Of a stretch of DNA of 64,000 nucleotides, positions 52,080 through 61,900 are shown piece by piece. Under the pieces are notes generated by a model. The model saw only the letters and a program-made list of their open reading frames with translations. It made no database searches and was not told the DNA's origin. Made by a program: the position numbers and the translations under genes. Source of the stretch: Brachycybe producta (Eukaryota; Arthropoda; Diplopoda; Playtdesmida; Andrognathidae); NCBI GenBank assembly GCA_036925085.1, contig JAUPFP010000012.1, positions 2,845,109 to 2,909,108 on the forward strand, given 5' to 3'. Position 1 is the first letter of the stretch, and every line of letters starts with the position of its first letter.

Positions 52080-52830
52080 GTGCAAACACGGGCAGTAATG
52101 GCCACCACGTATTTGGACGGAACTCTACTGTAAAATACGGTGAATTTATGGACAAAAGTCCGCAAAACACCGACAATTAGCGGTAGGACTGTAAATAACC
52201 ACGGTGTCATGAATAAAAATCCGTGTCCCACGGTTAAATTCACGGTTGGAGTACTTTTTACTATGTTCGAACGGTGATCTACGGACAAAAGTCCGTTATT
52301 CTCCGTCTACTTACGGTAAAATTAATTTTCCACCGTCCAACGTCCGCTTTCAACGGTCCATAATCTACCGTCCACCAATGGTGAAACCACCTGTTTTACC
52401 GTGTTTGAACGGTGATACACGGACAAAAGTTCGTAACCACCGTCTATGGTAAAACTTGACCGTAAGCCAGTTTTTACCGTGGTTTCACGGACAACGGTCC
52501 GTGTCCCACGGTATAACACCGGTAAACCTGTCCGTAAACGGGTTTCCACCGTAGTTCCACGGACAAACGTTCGTGCCCCATGATGTACTCCCTGTCCCAC
52601 AGACAAACAACGGTCAAAGTACCGCTACCCCACATTCGGACGGTCCTGCACGGTCAACAACCGTGCCCACCGTCTTACTTATGGATAGCCTAGGGCTTTT
52701 CTCGGTGACCACCGCGGTATCACGGACAACCGTCTGTGTCCCATGGTCCTTCACCGGACTACTACGCCCTAAGCCGCTTTCAGCCTTATTTCTGTGGACA
52801 AATGTCCACGCCCTACCGGCGTAATCACGA
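52080..52830. repeat. Hairpin-repeat leader of Gypsy element 3
   Basis: At least eight small hairpins of the form ACGGACAAAAGTCCGT / TCACGGACAACGGTCCGTGT, separated by CCCACGGTAAA and TTTACCGTG blocks, spaced roughly 50 to 90 bp. Located between primer site and gag. The same design occurs at 23890-24300. Confidence 0.82.
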
Positions 52831-52892
52831 CTCCGGTCTTACCGACCACACAAGAGAGGCTGGCGGTAGCGCTACCCGGCGCCTCCACAAAT

Positions 52893-53652
52893 TGTAATGA
52901 CCCGACTTGGTTGCTGCAATAACTCCGGTAAATTTGAGCAACTTACCGCCTCTTAACCTCATTGGGACGGGTCGAAGCGCTGACCAGCCCTCCTCTTGCA
53001 CCCGCCCGTGTCAAGGGTAGTGTCGGACGGAAGTCGGAATCCCTCGCCGCAAGTCAATGGTCGAAAGGCTGCCGAACAAGACGAAGAATCCACGGTAGAT
53101 TCCCGTTGAATCCTACCGTGGGTTCCGACGCGAAGCACCGGCCGACATGTCGAAAAGCACGCCGAAACAGGACGGTGGTGATCGGTGTAAACCCACACGA
53201 ACCCCCACCCTCTCCGCGGTAACTCCCCAGTGATTATTAAGTATAATAATAAACAGACACGGACACCAGGTTGAGTGAAAAAGAACGTAGATATTTATTC
53301 AAGGAATAAACAGATAAAAACACTCACAAGATAAGGATGAATCTCCTGGCTAATCCAGCCAGGAGGAGAGGTCATTAACCTCCACACAAAGAGATGAAAT
53401 GGTGGCCATCTTGGCCACCTGATGTAATTGAAGGAGCACTCTATACCATGCACTAGGCATGAAAAGTTTACTTTCACTGCCCAGGTTATAATGGCCACCG
53501 CCATTATATACCACCCCCAGGCTGCTCAACCTGGGGGAGAACAGTGACCCTTGCTGGCCATTTTGTCGTCTGCCTGGCAGCCAAACAGGCGCCTAGCAGA
53601 CGACACAGGAGTTTTAGTTTTGCTCAAATAGGAGCAAAACTGGGTCGTGACA
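52893..53652 (-). repeat. 5' LTR of Gypsy element 3
   Basis: 760 bp, TG...CA. On the minus strand it starts TGTCACGACCCAGTTTTGCT as in the sister element. A hairpin with GTCGTCTGC...GCAGACGAC lies near 53565-53606. Primer site complement CCCGGCGCCTCCAC (from 52875) lies two bases inside. Confidence 0.9.
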
Positions 53653-53656
53653 TTAT

Positions 53657-54083
53657 TTGTCACAATGAATGGTAAAGGTGGCCGACCATCAGCTCCTGTC
53701 AGAATCCAATTTTCAGAAATTTCATAGGAAGGAAAAATTAAAGGAATGAAATGCAAGGAATGTGGAAAAACTGTTTGTGCAAAGGTAGAAATGGATGAAA
53801 ATCTATATTCTGATTATTCCAATTATAATATTAATTATGTTATGTCTACTGAACCATATACTATATATTATAGCACGTTACATGTAAAACTGAAGAGAAG
53901 AAAACAAAACAAATTGAGTTAAACTCGTTTAGCCCAGCCCAATTTAAACCGTGTTTAAACAGTGCCACCTTGGCGTGCCAACTTTGCCAACCCTACCTAA
54001 TTTGCTCCTAGTCATTTCATGTATTTGCAAAGATATTCTTCAATCTGTACTGCAGAAATTGCAAATTTTCTCACTTGTTTTAG
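53657..54083. other. Intron 6 end, with a weak hAT-like edge
   Basis: No gene. TTTAAACCGTGTTTAAAC with TTTGCCAACCCTA near 53943-53996 resembles the CCAACCCTG hAT-type end seen at 31269. A partner end CAGGGTTGGCAAAAAC lies at about 44373, far to the left, so the pairing is doubtful. Confidence 0.4.
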
Positions 54084-54150
54084 GCATGTTGCAAATGAAT
54101 TGTTGGATACTGAACGCATTTATGTAATGGAACTAAAAAATATTTTGGAG
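54084..54150 (+). CDS. MCF2L: DBS/MCF2L exon: start of DH domain (CR1), GC donor
   Basis: Acceptor cttgttttag, 67 bp, coding (K)HVANELLDTERIYVMELKNI and then LE. This is helix 1/conserved region 1 of the Dbl-homology domain. The Glu of TERxYV is the residue that contacts the switch region of the GTPase in solved DH complexes. The exon ends GAG/gcaagt, so the following 73-bp intron has a GC-AG border with an otherwise perfect U2 donor. Confidence 0.92.
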
Positions 54151-54223
54151 GCAAGTTTCATATTATAACACAGTTTGTAATAATATCTATTTTTTGTTAT
54201 TGACTTTTAATTATTATTCGCAG

Positions 54224-54339
54224 GGTTACATTGAAGAATTACGAAATCCAGCGGCACATACTCTTATTCCCAGTCATATACTGGGACAAGAAGATATTCT
54301 TTTTGGAAATATAGAAAATATTTATCAATTTCACAAAGA
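54224..54339 (+). CDS. MCF2L: DBS/MCF2L exon: DH domain helix 2 region
   Basis: Acceptor ttattcgcag, donor AAAGA/gtgaga, 116 bp. It codes GYIEELRNPAAHTLIPSHIL and then GQEDILFGNIENIYQFHK. DILFGN.E.IY.FH is the highly conserved DH motif (vertebrate DBS: DVLFGNMEEIYHFH). Two bases carry over to the next exon. It is bounded by introns of only 73 and 69 bp, in contrast with the multi-kilobase introns elsewhere. Confidence 0.94.
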
Positions 54340-54408
54340 GTGAGATGTCACTTCCATGACTTCACGTGGAATTGTCTGTAACATTATAAATATTTCGCTT
54401 CATTCCAG

Positions 54409-54478
54409 TGTTTTTCTTCGAGATTTAGAAAATTGCATCGAAGCACATGGACTAATTGGTTTGTGCTTTATTCAACGG
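54409..54478 (+). CDS. MCF2L: DBS/MCF2L exon: DH domain continuation
   Basis: Acceptor cttcattccag, donor CGG/gtatgg, 70 bp. With the carried bases it codes D-VFLRDLENCIEAHGLIGLC and FIQR. It aligns with IFLRELENYTDCPELVGRCFLER of DBS. It ends in phase 0; the next exon lies 7.3 kb away. Confidence 0.93.
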
Positions 54479-54564
54479 GTATGGACATTCTTTCTTTATT
54501 GTATTCTAACTATTATGTTCTCATAAAACATCTACATCGGACAATGTTTGCTTATTTAATCATT

Positions 54565-56229
54565 TAAGAGGCTACATGACAAAATTACTTCGAAAAATCG
54601 CCACAAAGAGCCCTAGCATCGTTTTTCTATTGAGCCCACAAACCCAATTTTAAAGAAAAAAATGTTAATTTTTAAAATACATAGTGGCGGAAATATGTTT
54701 AGTATGACGAGGCTGGCCCTTTGGCACCACCATTTTGACGTGGTGGTGCTGGCTCTGAACCAGCCCCTGATTTAACCGGGCGCGACATCCCGAAAGTTCA
54801 AGCACTTTACCCGCTCTTTCAGTCTCTTGAATCCAGCTGTCTTAAAGCCCCACAAAAGACCTATATGTTTCAGTCGGGGCCAAACATGGCCCTCCTCATG
54901 CTCTCGAGTTAGATCACGATTTGTCTCGACTTGGGAATCTTATTTAGTCCTCTTTAGCCCGGTCTGACGGTCCCAGGCAGAGGAACTCAGAAGGTTTCTG
55001 AGGGCCTCTGTTGGTGGCTGAGCGGTGAGCTAAAGCCTCTTTTGTGTATTTTCACTGTTTGGAGATAAATTTACACACACAACACTTTGAGGTAGAAAAG
55101 TTCTCTTTACTTTCTTATAATGTTTCTATTAATTTTACATTGTTGTGCGGTTACAATTGGCGATACAATTCTTGATTACAAACTTGGTCCGGAGTTCAGA
55201 ATGACTCTCTGAATTCTCTACTCGAATTCTCTGCACTCTCGAACTGAACTCTCGAACTCAATTGTCCTCAAACATAAGTGGCACGGCACTTTCGTTTGAT
55301 CTCTAGGGAGGGGCGACTGTCACCTCTGGGCTCAACGAGTGGCCACCTGGGCCAATCAGTGCCCTGGGCTGAGAATATTACCTTTTAAGGAAAGGCATTT
55401 TTGGGACTCTTTTCCCAATTTCTCACGGTTCTTCTGGGTTCCTTGAATTCACTAAGAATTCGGGCCACCCAAGTCTGGACATCTGTGCGCAATGGGGTGC
55501 CATACTGAAACAAAGGAATTTCTACGGGGTGTTCCACAAGTGTGCAGATACTGGGTGTCACATTATTTTTCATATTTAAAGTTATCCAAATTAAGTTTTC
55601 AAAGTGCAATGAGCACCTTAAATATTGTATATGCTGATCCAGTAATATAATGACAAAAAACTGGTAAGTGCTGTTCTATTTTTAAAAACTAATTCAATAT
55701 TGCGAATTTCTAACACTTATGTTAAACTCCATTGAGTACGTGCTCGTAAGCAAAAAACATTCATTATAATGCTCGTAAAAAATACCCAAAAACAATTTTA
55801 AAAAACCACGATTAATCCACAATGAAGCCCAACGCATTGGCGAACGTGCTGATTTTTTTTCTGGTTTTAAATTATTTTGCATGTTTTTACGGGCATTTGA
55901 ATGGATATTTTTTCTTATTTGGGCGTACTGAAATTACTCAATGGAGTTTACCATAACAGATAAAAATTCGCGATTTTGAAATAGTTTTTAAAAATATAAC
56001 CTCACTTTCCAATTTTTTTTTTCATTCTATCACTCGATCAGTATATATTTAAGCTTCACATTGCACTTTCAAAACTTAATATTGGATAACTTTTTAAATA
56101 TGAAAAATAAACATATTGGCCGTGACCTGTGTATTTTAAAAATTAACATTTTTTCTTTAACATTGGGTCTATGGGCTCAATAGAAAAATGATGCTAGCGC
56201 TCTTTGCGGAGATTTTTCGAAGTAATTTG
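54565..56229. mobile_element. Family T fold-back element split by an LTR
   Basis: Left end TTAAGAGGCTACATGACAAA at about 54564; the right arm runs to 56229 with GCTCTTTGCGGAGATTTTTC and stops short of the usual TTAA. The arms are interrupted at 54705-55562 by a solo LTR, inserted in the conserved block ATATGTTTATTTTTCAT. Confidence 0.8.
54705..55562 (-). mobile_element. Solo LTR inserted in a family T element
   Basis: About 858 bp, ending (plus strand) CTGGGTGTCACA, so on the minus strand it starts TGTGACACCCAG. The other end is near TGACGAGGCTGG. The flanks keep TTA(G/T) on both sides, suggesting a damaged 4-bp duplication. A distinct family from A, B and the young LTR. Probably antisense. 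Fossil. Confidence 0.68.
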
Positions 56230-57130
56230 TAAATTTACAGCTCGTGTACAATTTCTAATTTTGGAACTTACTGCTAGTGATTCAGATATTTAACAGACTA
56301 AATGTGCAATATGGCACCCGCAGGATTATTTCATAGAGAGGGGGTGAGTGACAAAAGTTGAACTTGACAATGACTTCATTTGGTAGAAAATAGCTTTAAA
56401 TACACCTGGGCTTGGCCACTCATTCAGAAACGTCATGTAATGTCTCGGTTTGGCTTCTGGCCTGGTATCATTTTTTTTCTTCACTGTGTTATCAATGGTG
56501 GAAATGCACAGCGATATAGTGGAATTGTTTAGTACAGGATTCCATGAGTAGGTACAAAGTATAAATTCTGGCAAGATTTTTTTTTTTTAAAAAAGACCAT
56601 TACCTCCAGAAATGTATTTTCAAAATATTGTCAAGACTTACCCAACGATTTTAAAACGATTTTTAAATTTTAAAATAAGTCATTAATATAATTAAAAAAT
56701 TAAAAATCAATTAACTTCATATAAATGGACTTTATCAAATCGATGCGCCACCAAACAACAAACATTTGCAATAAAAAAAGTATACTCATTTATTCGAATT
56801 TTGAGGTTGTCACCTCACTTTACTTTTAACTTCCTATTTATGTATTTCCTATTCATTTCAAAGTACTATGGATTTAATATTTGAATTATCCCACCTGGCC
56901 ACGTGGCTCTCAAGTTGATTGGAAGGTTGTATTGAGTTTAATATGACTAGGGAATAAATGTATTTGATTAAGGAATTATGGAAATGTAAGGTGACAGCCT
57001 TTGCCACTAACTTGATGGGTAGACTTTCGTTTTTTGAAATTTAAAATAGCGTTCTTTGGTGACTCATGAAATATCACTTCATTTTTACTTATTTTCTATT
57101 TCAGAAATCATTTTGGCAATCGTTGGGTAA
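56230..57130. other. Intron stretch, nothing recognised
   Basis: AT-rich intron between the fold-back element and the LINE. No supported coding frame or repeat ends. Confidence 0.45.
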
Positions 57131-57197
57131 GTCTTGAGAATATTTAAAAAAAATTTCAGGGGTTAATTATAGCCTGCAAACTGGTAAGCCTATCGAT

Positions 57198-57722
57198 GTG
57201 CACCTCATTGGTGACAGTATCGTTCGAGGTGTTAGGGTCGGCAAAACTGGGAAGTCAACTACGTGATGCTATCCAGGCACACGTGTTGAGCATTTAACTA
57301 CTCGAGTTAAGGCAGTGCTGAACAAAGCTAGCCTTAACCCTGTTGTAGTTGTGCATGCCGGCACTAATAATCTCAAGATGGATGCGCCAAAGGGGATAGC
57401 TGAGAGACTTAAACACTTTTCTAGAGAGGTAAAACGCATCAGACCTCGTGCAAGGAGTGTGATTTCTACTGTCCTGCCACGGTTTGAGCGTGATGCTAGG
57501 GGTTCTTTTTATCCAAACTCTGCAGTTCAGCAGATTTCACAAGAGTTATCTCTTCTCTGTCGTAGTGCTGGTTAATCATTTGCGGATGCTTCTCGGGAGC
57601 TTCTTAAAGCACCTGATAAGTATTATCTGCGTGATGGCCTTCACTTGACTGCAGCCGGTAAGGATGTATTGAGCTCTGTTCTCTGGAAATCTGTTTGTAG
57701 TCAAGTCCAGGGAAACTTCTAA
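57198..57722 (+). pseudogene. LINE ORF1 C-terminal part: SGNH/GDSL esterase domain
   Basis: All three catalytic blocks are visible: GDSIVRG (Ser, near 57210), HAGTNNL (Asn, near 57355) and DGLHLTAAGK (Asp-x-x-His, near 57633). SGNH esterases are known in ORF1 proteins of CR1/L2 LINEs, where they are thought to act on lipids or acetyl groups during RNP handling. A stop at 57573 and an apparent shift near 57265 make it a pseudogene. The N-terminal part of ORF1 is not identifiable. Confidence 0.85.
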
Positions 57723-57877
57723 TCTCTAAATGCCCTGATTCTAGGAAGAAATCAATTCTAGTTACTGTACCTAAAATAATTATTCAAAAAGAAACCCAAC
57801 TTTCTAACAAAAAAATTTCTTCTAAGACAGTTCCTCTGACCAAAAAAGAAAACAAGCTTATAAATAAATCTTTAAAA

Positions 57878-58903
57878 ATGTTAATAATCAATTGCAGAAG
57901 TATAAAAAATAAAGTAATTCAGTTTAGAGAAGCTATAGAAAGCTATAATCCCAACATTATCTTTGGTAGTGAATCATGGCTAATTGAAGATGTTTCATCC
58001 GCGGAGGTTTTCCCCCAACAATTTAACATATTTCGAAAAGATCGGAACTTAATCAAAGGTGGAGGTGTATTTGTTGCTATCAATAAAAACCTTACATCAA
58101 AAAGAGAACCTGCTTATGAAGGTGATTGTGAGGTAGTTTGTTGTAGCATTTCACTTCATAATGGGAGAAAAATTTTCTTATTTTCATTCTATCGACCACA
58201 TTCAAGTGACGAGGAGGAATTACTCCAATTTAGAAAATGTTTAGATTCCTTATTTTCTACCCACAAACATGCATCAGTTCTCATTGGTGGAGATTTTAAC
58301 CTTCCAGAAATAAATTGGAAAAATTATACTGTTGACTCCCAGTGCTCTAGTAATAAATTAACAGATATACTGCTTGATAGTGTATGCACATATTCCCTGG
58401 ATCAACTAGTGCAAACCCCTACATGCTGCACCAATACAACAGCTAATATTCTAGATTTAGTTTTTAATAACACACCAGAAAATGCCAAATCAATTGAAAT
58501 TGCTGATGGCATAAGCGATCACAAAATAATTTACTTAGAATTTGCCACCCAATTCGAAAAACTCCAATCAGCTCCCCAAAAAGTCCTACAATACAATAAA
58601 GCTGATTGGGCTAACTTTAAGCTCTTTGTAACAAATGAACTGAAAAATAAAAATAAAAGTGGACTATCAAAAGATGTAAACCAACAGTGGTCATTGTTTG
58701 TCAGTGTCATTTCTAATGGCATAAATAAATTCATCCCATTCAAAAATGTAAAATCAAGCTTGGAACCAATATGGTACACCACTGAGATATGCCGCGCTCT
58801 TCATAAACAACGCAAATTTAGATATAAAATGAAGATTAAAATGAATGATACTATTAAATTGCTGTTTAATTCCCAGCGATGTCTTGTGAAAAAGCTTGCT
58901 TAA
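57878..58903 (+). pseudogene. LINE ORF2 N-terminal part: apurinic-like endonuclease
   Basis: 341 codons beginning MLIINCRSIKNK. Endonuclease motifs: N in INCRSI, E in FGSESWL, the Y/R region in FSFYRPHSS, GGDFNLPEINW, and the final SDHKIIYLEF. This domain nicks target DNA for target-primed reverse transcription. The frame stops at 58903 after LVKKLA, in the linker before RT. Confidence 0.92.
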
Positions 58904-59227
58904 AAAAGAACACTTAAACTTTACTAATAATGTCTTAGGGGAAATATGTAAAAAATCACAACAAAATTCAAAATAATATAACTTCAATTATAACACCACT
59001 TGGTGATGTCTGTACTGACAAACAGGTTATTGCAAGCACACTTAACGATTATTTCCAAAGTGTCTTTCATGCTAATGATGGCAATGAGGAACCACAACTT
59101 GGCACCTTATCTCATGTCATGCCTGATATAATCATAAACTCCACTGGATTACAAAATTTGCTTTGTAATCTAGATGTTAATAAATCAGCTGGTCCAGATG
59201 AAATCTCGCCAAGATTGCTAAAGGATT

Positions 59228-60532
59228 GTGACCACAGAAGTTAGCCCTTTTTTAAGTAAACTTTTCCAAGATTCTCTTGATAGTGGTATACTGCCTATGG
59301 CATGGAGGCAAGCAAATATCTGCCCAATTCTTAAAACAGGTGATAAAAATTGTCCAAAGAACTATAGACCCATTTTTCTGACCTCCATTGTTTGTAAAAC
59401 TCTCGAGCATATAATTTATTCTAATACAATCAAGCATTTAAAAAACCATAAATTAATTCATGAAAACCAGCATGGTTTTCGAAAAGGCAGATCATGTGAT
59501 ACCCAGCTAGCACTATTCATCCAAGACATACAATCTGGCTTGGATAGTAAGGGTGAATTTGACTTGGTATTTTTAGATTTTGCAAAAGCATTTGATACAG
59601 TGAAGCATTCACTACTAATTAAAAGAATGATGTCTTTTAACTTAAATAAACAAGTAATTTCGTGGACATCATCATTCTTATGAAATAGACAACAGCGAGT
59701 CCAAATTGATGGTGCTGTGTCAGACTGGCCTAAAGTAACATCTGGTGTACCTCAGGGTAGCATTCTTGGACCACTGCTTTTCCTTCTGTTCATAAACGAT
59801 CTGGCAGACAGATGCAACAGTACGATGCATTTGTTTGCAGATGATGCTGTTGTTTACAGGAGGATTAGGGATAATGAGGATAGTGAAGTCCTCCAAAGAG
59901 ATCTAGACAGTGTTGAAGAGTGGTGCTCTGAGTGGCATTTACAACTGAATATTAGTAAATGCAATGTTATGCGAGTTTCCCGAAAGCGAGAATCGTTCAT
60001 GGCAGATTACACAATGGAAGATGTTCAGCTAACCCATGTTGATACCATCAAATATCTTGGCTTAACCTTGTCAAAGAACATGCTTTGGAAAGATCATATA
60101 ACCAAAGCAGTTGCCAAAGCTAATCAAAGGCTGCGGTTTGTCCAACGCACCCTTAAACATTGTAAAAAAAATGTAAAGAAGGTCTGTTACTTTACCCTAG
60201 TTAGACCTATCTTAGAATATTGTTCCCCAATTTGGAACCCATTTAGAAATAATCTAAAACAAGAAATAGAAATGGTGCAGCGTATGGCTGCAAGATTTGT
60301 AAAGGGACGGTATGCGTATACTGACAGCGTATCGTCTATGCTCCAAGAGCTAGAATGGGAATCATTAGCAGGCCGAAGAAATGAGCAAAGCCTCGCTCTT
60401 TTGGGACGTTTGCTGTCTTGTGGTAACATTACCCTGCTTAATGGTTTACTAACTAGAAATCCTCGTAAAGGTAGATTTGGGCATTCAAAAACTTTCAAAG
60501 AATTAATGGCTAGGACTGATGCATATTTTTAG
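59228..60532 (+). pseudogene. LINE ORF2 C-terminal part: reverse transcriptase
   Basis: RT blocks in order: NYRPIFLTSIVCKTLEHII, HGFRKGRSCDTQLALF, DLVFLDFAKAFDTVKHSLL, SGVPQGSILGPLLFLLFIN, LFADDAVVYRRI (the catalytic FADD box), then thumb sequences EYCSPIWNPF and RFVKGRYAY. One in-frame stop near 59682 splits it into two open pieces (59228-59683, 59717-60532). Confidence 0.93.
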
Positions 60533-60744
60533 TCTTTTTTCCTAATGTTATTAGACTATGGAATTCTCTTCCTGTGAATAGTTCTTTGTAAAGACGATTT
60601 CAATTTCATGATGATGTCTTATTTTTAAATAATGACAATCAGTCGTGATTGGGAGCAATCCCTCCCTGCCACATGGCTTTCGAGCTGATTGCAGGTGTAT
60701 TTAATTGAATTGAATTGAATTAATGGTCTGTTAAAAAAATTATA

Positions 60745-60925
60745 TATATAATATCCCAGGTCTGTGTGTGTGTAACGTCGGAATTTATATAAATTTGAAT
60801 AAATGAACTGCTTTTTTTTTCTCAAGGTCAGCTATATGTTGCACCCTTCCCATACAAGAACCCCATGATATTAAATTGGAGAGGGGAAAAGGTTTATAAA
60901 GTGTAGAGGGGGAGAGAGAAAAAGG
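60745..60925. repeat. Dispersed repeat family F, copy 2 (inverted)
   Basis: The inverse of 28451-28640: GGTCTGTGTGTGTG, ACGTCGGAATTTATATAAAT, CTCAAGGTCAGCTATATG, CATGATATTAAATT, AAAGTGTAGAGGGGGAGA. It directly follows the LINE tail. Confidence 0.65.
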
Positions 60926-61076
60926 GGGAGAGGGGGTGACTGAAATTGAAATGAAAGGAGTAAAAAAGGATCAAACGACGCGCATGCGCACACCAGAGAA
61001 AATGAAAAACTCATTTTCTCTTTCAAATATAAAAAGGGGAGGGGATAATAGTAGCAAAATTAAACTACAGTTTATC

Positions 61077-61218
61077 ACAGGCAACTGTGCCCAGCATTAG
61101 AATTTCTTTTCCTCCACCCATTTATGAACGTCATCAATTTCTAATTGGTTTTTTACTTGGTGTGACGTCATAAAAGGGCGGAGGAAAAGAAAGTCTAATG
61201 CTGGGCACAATTGCCTGT
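61077..61218. mobile_element. MITE family G, copy 3
   Basis: 142 bp, ends ACAGGCAACTGTGCCCAGCA and the complement of TGCTGGGCACAATTGCCTGT, with the interior ATGACG/CGTCAT and TCATAAAAGGGCGG shared with the other copies. Confidence 0.8.
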
Positions 61219-61356
61219 TAATTTTGCTCCCGTCATTTATGACGGGTTACCCCACTAGTAAAATAATATTATTTTAAAATAAGAGGCTTTAGAAAGAGGG
61301 TTAGACCTCCTCTGGTTTTATTTATGTGCACCAATGCACTTGACATGCATTATAAT

Positions 61357-61736
61357 TAGGGATGGGACATTCGAATCCTCGAATCCCGCGAATCTTCAAA
61401 AATATATTCGAGATTCGAAAACTCGAATCTTCGTGCTTTTTTCGTCTTTCGAATTTTTCGAATCCTAACCTAAAAAAACCTAAAAACTTTGGTAAAATTA
61501 GTTTTAACTCCATTGTTGCAATTTCGGTGGTACCCAGATCACCAATATCATCACCTTGTGGCGACCCTGAGTGCCACACTTGTTTTTTATTATTAATAAT
61601 TTATTATTTAATATTATTTCATTTATTTGTATCTTTTTAATGAATAATATAGGATTCTTATAGGAAATTTCGAGATTCGAGAACATTTTAGGTTTTGGAT
61701 TCGGATTCGCGAAAGTTAGGATTCGTCCCACCTCTA
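61357..61736. mobile_element. hAT-like MITE rich in TTCGAATC
   Basis: Ends TAGGGATGGGACATTCGAAT and the complement of GGATTCGTCCCACCTCTA, flanked by ATTATAAT (61349-61356) and CTTATAAT (61737-61744), seven of eight bases equal. 380 bp, many TTCGAA palindromes, no transposase. It lies 65 bp upstream of the exon at 61802. Confidence 0.8.
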
Positions 61737-61801
61737 CTTATAATTTAATGTAACATAATTATGTACTGCATTATACTTGTATTTTAATTATTGATTTACA
61801 G

Positions 61802-61900
61802 AAAGAAGCTTTACATGACCTGTACACAATATATTGCCAGAACAAACCCAAATCTGAAGCATTGCGAAGAGACAGTGGTGACGATGTTCCTTTTTTTAAA
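61802..61900 (+). CDS. MCF2L: DBS/MCF2L exon: DH domain, YCQNKP segment
   Basis: Acceptor ttattgatttacag, donor AAA/gtaagt, 99 bp, phase 0 both sides. It codes KEALHDLYTIYCQNKPKSEA and then LRRDSGDDVPFFK. Vertebrate DBS has YEKYCQNKPRSESLWRQCSDCPFFQ here. It is the last exon seen; the DH domain continues beyond the window. Confidence 0.93.

Larger units (their letters stand above)
47742..53652 (-). mobile_element. Ty3/Gypsy element 3, deleted at its 3' side
   Basis: Flanked by a perfect 4-bp duplication TTAT (47738-47741, 53653-53656), so both outer borders are original. Minus order: 5' LTR (52893-53652), primer site, hairpin leader, gag, protease, reverse transcriptase and part of RNase H, then directly a short stub of 3' LTR starting TGTTACGACCC. 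The RNase H end, any 3' ORF and most of the 3' LTR are absent. It is broken, with roughly half a dozen or more lesions besides the large loss. Sister of the element at 17763-25071 and also antisense to the host gene. Confidence 0.9.
57130..60722 (+). mobile_element. L2/CR1-type LINE, nearly full length, recently inactivated
   Basis: Holds an SGNH-esterase ORF1 end, an apurinic-type endonuclease, a reverse transcriptase and a 3' tail of TTGAAT-type repeats (about 60703-60722), typical of L2/CR1. ORF2 breaks: a stop closes the endonuclease frame at 58903, the frame shifts near 59220, and an in-frame stop lies near 59682 between SFL and NRQQ. ORF1 has a stop at 57573. Reading sense is the same as the host gene. 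A much older copy is at 40185-42165. Confidence 0.9.
1393..61900 (+). other. MCF2L: Host gene: DBS/MCF2L-type Rho guanine nucleotide exchange factor, partial (10 internal exons)
   Basis: Ten exons join in frame across nine introns (phases 0,2,0,0,0,2,0,2,0). They match vertebrate MCF2L/DBS in order: end of the Sec14/CRAL-TRIO domain, spectrin-like region, linker, start of the DH domain. Diagnostic stretches, recalled from knowledge of the family, are ETELPNDVQST, FDEFW, HYAVDSI.PKC, RPVQPV, ELLDTER.YV, LFGN.E.IY.FH and YCQNKP.SE. DBS-type proteins load GTP on Cdc42/RhoA at membranes; the Sec14 part binds phospholipid and restrains the DH-PH module. Introns are 1,393, 13,304, 8,673, 592, 15,807, 11,375, 73, 69 and 7,323 bp. 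The start codon, the N-terminal Sec14 half, the rest of DH (including the KPVQRITKY-type helix) and PH lie outside the window. The symbol is the vertebrate name; an invertebrate may have one co-orthologue for MCF2, MCF2L and MCF2L2. Confidence 0.93.

Noticed and set aside
44373-53996. CAGGGTTGGC at 44373 and CCAACCCTA at 53996 as the two ends of one giant hAT element
   Set aside because: They enclose several independent full insertions with their own flanks, and no matching 8-bp duplication was found. Probably two unrelated ends.
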